From contig NZ_JACHWH010000005.1 in the NCBI RefSeq assembly GCF_014191255.1, positions 1 to 64,000 on the forward strand: 64,000 bases of DNA, read 5' to 3'. Numbering within the stretch: position 1 is the stretch's first letter; the number at the start of each line of letters is the position of its first letter. This document shows positions 60,672 through 64,000 of the stretch, in pieces. The stretch comes from Amycolatopsis bartoniae (lineage in GTDB: Bacteria > Actinomycetota > Actinomycetes > Mycobacteriales > Pseudonocardiaceae). Made by a program: the position numbers and the translations under genes. The notes under the pieces are model-generated. The model had not been told where the DNA came from, did not search any database, and saw only the letters and a program-made list of their open reading frames with translations.

Positions 60672-61973
60672 ATGCCCCACCTTCCCCGCACCCTGCTGCG
60701 GCTGGCCGGCGCCGCCGGTGCCGCCGTGCTGCTCGCCGCCTGCTCCTCCGGCGGCGGTTCATCCACTTCGGACGCTCCCTACAGCGCACCGGAACCGAAC
60801 CTGTCCGCGCACCTGACCTACGCGGTGTGGGACCAGACGCAGGTGAAGGCGATCGACGCCAACCTCGCGGAGTTCGCGAAGAAGTATCCGAACATCAAGG
60901 TCGACGTCGACGTCACGCCGTACAACAACTACTTCACCAAGCTGCAGACCGAAGCCTCCAGCGACAGCCTGCCCGACGTGTTCTGGATGAACGGCCCGAA
61001 CTTCCAGCTGTACGCGAGCAACGGCAAGATCGAGCCCATCACCGGCGAGGTGAAGGCCGGAGCCGTCGACCCGGCGAACTACCCGGACTCGCTCGACAAG
61101 CTGTACACAGTGGACGGTGTGCAGTACGGGGTGCCGAAGGACTTCGACACGATCGGCATCTGGGTCAACAAGGCCCTGTTCGCCAAGGCCGGGATTCCCG
61201 TGCCGGACCCGAGCTGGACGTGGGCCGACTTCCAGAACACCGCGAAGCAGCTGTCGCAGAAGCTCGGCGGCGAGGGGATCTACGGCGTGAGCGCCGGAAT
61301 CGACAGCGGGCAGACCACGTACTACAACACGATCTTCCAGTCCGGCGGCTCGGTGATCTCGCCGGACGGGAAGACCTCCGGCTACGACTCGCCCGCCACG
61401 GCCAAGGGCATCCAGTTCTGGACCGACCTGATCTCCAGCAAGGCGATGCCGAACATCAAGCAGCTCACCGACACCACCGGTGACCAGTGGTTCGTCTCCG
61501 GCAAGTCGGCGATGTTCCAGGGCGGCAGCTGGAACCGCTCCGAGATCGCCGACTCGCCGATCGCCAAGGACGTCACCGTGCTGCCGCTGCCCAAGGGCGA
61601 CCAGCAGGCCACCGTCATCCACGGGGTGTCCAATGTGGTCGCCGCGAGCAGCCAGAACAAGCAGGCCGCGCAGGCGCTGCAGGTGTTCCTGGCGAGCAAG
61701 GAGGCCCAGCAGCAGCAGGGCGACCTCGGCGCGGTGATCCCCGCCTACACCGGCACGCAGACCGCGTTCGCGCAGTCGATGCCCGGCGTGAACCTGCAGG
61801 TGTTCCTCGACGAGCTGCCGTACGCGAAGGCGCTGCCCGTCTCGAAGAACACCGCGGCGTGGAACAACTCCGAGTTGTCGCTGCTGCCCGACGCCTTCGA
61901 CGGCACCAAGCCGGTGGACGCGGTGCTCAAGGAGCTGGCCGGCCAGATGAACCAGGCGCTGTCGCAGGAATGA
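60672..61973 (+). CDS. Sugar ABC transporter substrate-binding lipoprotein (family 1)
   Basis: 433 aa. Lipobox VLLAACSSG (Cys near 24), then the family 1 fold: LTYAVWDQTQVKAIDANLAE, PYNNYFTKLQTEASS, DVFWMNGPNFQLYASNG. It captures a mono- or oligosaccharide for the permeases that follow. ATG at 60672 follows GAAAGGA. Its stop overlaps the permease start by 4 nt (ATGA). Confidence 0.93.
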   Translation: MPHLPRTLLRLAGAAGAAVLLAACSSGGGSSTSDAPYSAPEPNLSAHLTYAVWDQTQVKAIDANLAEFAKKYPNIKVDVDVTPYNNYFTKLQTEASSDSLPDVFWMNGPNFQLYASNGKIEPITGEVKAGAVDPANYPDSLDKLYTVDGVQYGVPKDFDTIGIWVNKALFAKAGIPVPDPSWTWADFQNTAKQLSQKLGGEGIYGVSAGIDSGQTTYYNTIFQSGGSVISPDGKTSGYDSPATAKGIQFWTDLISSKAMPNIKQLTDTTGDQWFVSGKSAMFQGGSWNRSEIADSPIAKDVTVLPLPKGDQQATVIHGVSNVVAASSQNKQAAQALQVFLASKEAQQQQGDLGAVIPAYTGTQTAFAQSMPGVNLQVFLDELPYAKALPVSKNTAAWNNSELSLLPDAFDGTKPVDAVLKELAGQMNQALSQE

Positions 61974-62440
61974 GCACGGTGCGCGCCGAGAAAACCGCCC
62001 CCCGGAGCCGCTGGGGCGGCCCGTGGCCCTGGCTGTTCGTGCTGCCGCTGCTGGCCGGGGTGCTGGTGTTCTACATCTGGCCGATCCTGCAGACCGCCTA
62101 CTACTCCTTCACGAAGTGGGGCGTGTTCGGCGGGTCGAAGTGGACCGGACTGGCCAACTACAGCCGCCTGTTCGCCGACCCGGACCTGTACCGGTCGCTG
62201 GCGAACACCGCGATCTACACCGCCGTCGTGCTGCTCGGGGTGCCGATCGCGGCGTGGCTGGCGAGCCTGCTCAACACCCCCGGCCTGCGGTTCGCCCAGC
62301 TGTACCGGGTGCTGTTCTTCCTGCCCTACGTCGCGATGCCCGCCGCGGTGGCGCTGGTGTGGCGGATCATCTTCAACGGTGACTTCGGCATCCTGAACTG
62401 GGCGCTGTCGCGGGTGGGCATCGAAGGCCCGTCTGGGTGA
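61970..62440 (+). CDS. Sugar ABC permease, MalF type, N-terminal half
   Basis: 156 aa. N-terminal helix (WPWLFVLPLLAGVLVFYIWP) and two or three more helices, matching the first half of a MalF-like permease. It ends prematurely at TGA 62438-62440, just after GIEGPSG. The rest of the permease continues in another frame from 62437. The expected protein would read GPSWVNTP here; one missing base near 62432 explains the break. Either a frameshift mutation, a sequencing error, or a split subunit. Confidence 0.85.
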   Translation: MSTVRAEKTAPRSRWGGPWPWLFVLPLLAGVLVFYIWPILQTAYYSFTKWGVFGGSKWTGLANYSRLFADPDLYRSLANTAIYTAVVLLGVPIAAWLASLLNTPGLRFAQLYRVLFFLPYVAMPAAVALVWRIIFNGDFGILNWALSRVGIEGPSG

Positions 62441-62877
62441 ACACGCCCGGGTTCGCGCTGGCCGCGGTGTCGGTGGTGGGCCTGTGGTCGACGCTCGGGT
62501 TCTCGATGATCGTGCTGGGCGCGGGGCTGAAGAACATCCCGCCGGAGCTGTACGAGGCGGCGGAGCTGGACGGGGCGGGCCGGTTCCGGCAGTTCCGCTC
62601 CGTCACGCTGCCGCTGCTGGCGCCGAGCCTGTTCTTCGTCACCGTGGTGACGACGATCGCGAGCTTCCAGCTGTTCGACCTGCTCTACGCCCTGCTGTCC
62701 AACCGCAACCCGGTGCTGCGCAAGACGATGTCGCTGGTCTACTACTTCTACCAGGCCGGGTTCATGAACAACGACAAGGGTTTCGCGGCCGCGATCGCCA
62801 TGGTGATCTTCGTGCTGATCGGCCTGGTCACGCTCGTGCAGTTCCGCTTCCAGCGCCGGTGGGTGAACCATGGCTAG
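62437..62877 (+). CDS. Sugar ABC permease, MalF type, C-terminal half
   Basis: 146 aa from GTG 62437 to 62877. It holds the remaining helices and the EAA loop (YEAAELDGAGRFRQFRSVTL) with TLPLLAPSLFFVTVV. The GTG overlaps the stop of the first half (GTGA), like coupled genes in this genome, so translation of both halves is imaginable. Together the pieces make a MalF of about 302 residues. Confidence 0.85.
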   Translation: MNTPGFALAAVSVVGLWSTLGFSMIVLGAGLKNIPPELYEAAELDGAGRFRQFRSVTLPLLAPSLFFVTVVTTIASFQLFDLLYALLSNRNPVLRKTMSLVYYFYQAGFMNNDKGFAAAIAMVIFVLIGLVTLVQFRFQRRWVNHG

Positions 62878-63694
62878 GCCCCGCCGCGGCTCGCACGCGC
62901 TCATCCACGTGGTGCTGGGCGTGGGCGGGTTCGTCATGGCGTTCCCGTTCCTGTGGCAGCTGATCATGTCGCTGTCGACGAATGCCGAGGTGCAGAGCGT
63001 CACGCCGACGTTCTGGCCGGCGCACCCGCAGTGGGGCAACTACGCGGCGGTGTTCGAGCGCCTGCCGTTCCTGTCCCAGCTGTGGACGTCGGTGCTGATC
63101 ACGGTGATCCGCGTGGCGGCGCAGATCGTGCTGTGCACGCTGGCGGGCTACGCGTTCGCGCGGCTGCGGTTCCCCGGTCGCGGGGTGCTGCTGGGGCTGG
63201 TGCTGTCGATCCTGCTGGTGCCGTCGCAGGTGTACCTCATCTCGCAGTACCAGATCGTGCAGTCGCTGGGCTGGCTCAACACGGTCGCGGGCATCGTCGC
63301 GCCCGGGTTGTTCAGCGCGTACGGCACGTTCCTCATGCGGACGGCGTTCCTGAACCTGCCGCAGGAGCTGGAGGAGGCGGCGCGGATCGACGGCAGCGGC
63401 ACGTTCCGGACGTTCTGGAGCATCATGCTGCCGCTGGTGCGGCCGAGCATCAGCGTGCTGGCGATCAGCGCGGTGCTGTGGTCGTGGAACGAGCTGCTGT
63501 GGCCGCTGGTGGTCTCGACGCGCGCGGCGAACATGCCGCTGGCCGCCGCGCTGGCGACGCTGGCCGGCGACGTGACGGTGAACTATCCGGTCCTGATGGC
63601 GGCGAGCCTGCTCGCGATCGCCCCGGTGCTGATCCTGTTCGTCCTGCTGCAGCGGCGGGTCATCGACGGGCTGGCGTCGTCCGGGCTCAAGTGA
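62870..63694 (+). CDS. Sugar ABC permease, MalG type
   Basis: 274 aa. Six predicted helices and the EAA motif EAARIDGSGTFRTFWSIMLP. Partner of the split MalF-like permease; the ATPase (MsiK/UgpC type) is not in the window, as commonly for actinomycete sugar importers that share one ATPase. ATG at 62870 overlaps the preceding stop by 8 nt. Confidence 0.93.
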   Translation: MARPRRGSHALIHVVLGVGGFVMAFPFLWQLIMSLSTNAEVQSVTPTFWPAHPQWGNYAAVFERLPFLSQLWTSVLITVIRVAAQIVLCTLAGYAFARLRFPGRGVLLGLVLSILLVPSQVYLISQYQIVQSLGWLNTVAGIVAPGLFSAYGTFLMRTAFLNLPQELEEAARIDGSGTFRTFWSIMLPLVRPSISVLAISAVLWSWNELLWPLVVSTRAANMPLAAALATLAGDVTVNYPVLMAASLLAIAPVLILFVLLQRRVIDGLASSGLK

Positions 63695-63699
63695 CGCCC

Positions 63700-63716
63700 G
63701 TTCAGCTAGGCTGAAC
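63700..63716. promoter_or_regulatory. Palindrome immediately before the IclR start
   Basis: GTTCAGC-tag-GCTGAAC, perfect 7-bp arms, ending 3 bases before the ATG at 63720. It may be an autoregulatory operator, or a hairpin terminating the importer operon; there is no U-tract. Confidence 0.55.
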
Positions 63717-63719
63717 GCC

Positions 63720-64000
63720 ATGGCCGAACCCCCGGTGCGCAGTGTCGACAAGGCGCTCGTGGTGCTGCAGCTGCTGGGCGACCGGGGGCCGGAGGGGCTG
63801 TCACTGGTGGACGTCGCGCAGGCGCTGGGCAGCCCGAAGAGCGGGGCGCACCTGACGCTGTCGGCGTTGCGGCACCGCGGTTTCGTGACCCAGGACCGCG
63901 ACAGCGGCCGGTACCGGCTCGGCGGCGAGGCGCTGCGGGTGGCGGCGTCCTACGAGGAGAAGCTGAGCTTCCGCACCAGTCTGCTGCCGCTGCTGCGGCG
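63720..64000 (+). CDS. IclR-family transcriptional regulator, 3' truncated by window edge
   Basis: 93 residues are visible: RSVDKALVVLQLLGDRGPEG, then LVDVAQALGSPKSGAHLTLS and the wing RDSGRYRLGGEALRVAASYE. This is the winged helix and linker of IclR. The effector domain lies outside. It follows the importer operon by 25 nt and may regulate it or the neighbouring catabolic genes. Confidence 0.87.
   Translation, partial: MAEPPVRSVDKALVVLQLLGDRGPEGLSLVDVAQALGSPKSGAHLTLSALRHRGFVTQDRDSGRYRLGGEALRVAASYEEKLSFRTSLLPLLR

Overview
The window is very GC-rich, with coding frames full of G/C third positions, GTG and TTG starts beside ATG, tight 4-nt start/stop overlaps, several TetR, LuxR and LysR regulators and ANTAR proteins, lipoproteins, a class F sortase and a PbpA-type penicillin-binding protein. 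This points to a mycelial actinomycete chromosome, most likely Pseudonocardiaceae (Amycolatopsis-like). The genus is my inference; no rRNA, tRNA, CRISPR array or intact transposase is visible to test it.

Layout. 1-4.2 kb: two convergent LuxR regulators, one cut by the window edge. 4.3-4.6 kb: remnant of a secreted cutinase/polyester hydrolase. 4.6-12.5 kb: an MFS exporter with a divergent MarR, an SDR/XRE pair, a GAF-ANTAR protein, an enolase-superfamily sugar-acid dehydratase and a DrrAB-type ABC exporter. 12.5-13.1 kb: an array of duplicated gene ends. 13.1-20.2 kb: a six-gene minus-strand operon (SBP, two permeases, fused ATPase, flavin monooxygenase, lysine-less MocR-like aminotransferase). 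20.3-25.6 kb: molybdopterin oxidoreductase, then PucR-like regulator, ArsR, two SRPBCC proteins and a D-threonine-aldolase-like enzyme. 25.7-31.6 kb: FAD oxidase, LigD, patatin, amino-acid permease. 31.9-37.8 kb: cell-envelope genes, including a secreted 11-residue-repeat protein, a lytic transglycosylase, PbpA, and a class F sortase with a possible substrate. 37.8-46 kb: serine hydrolase, GAF-ANTAR, DUF4232 lipoprotein, P450, hydrolases, and an FprB-like reductase paired with an AurF-type diiron oxygenase. 46-48.6 kb: LysR flanked by two beta-lactamase-fold proteins. 48.6-52.3 kb: a probable TetR regulon of creatininase, a tiny subunit-like ORF, amidase and MBL hydrolase. 52.3-54.8 kb: FUSC exporter and F420-type reductase. 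54.9-64 kb: a two-armed sugar (probably amino-sugar) catabolic locus with an ABC importer, ending in a truncated IclR regulator.

Points most worth a second look: the secreted GHxW-repeat protein; the 46-aa GatC/AtzG-like ORF coupled to the amidase; the shared leader and palindromes linking the creatininase, amidase and MBL units; duplicated 3' gene ends in two convergent intergenic regions; the MocR-like protein without its PLP lysine; the split sugar permease; and the cutinase remnant. Start sites were chosen from Shine-Dalgarno spacing and family alignments recalled from memory; no database search was run.
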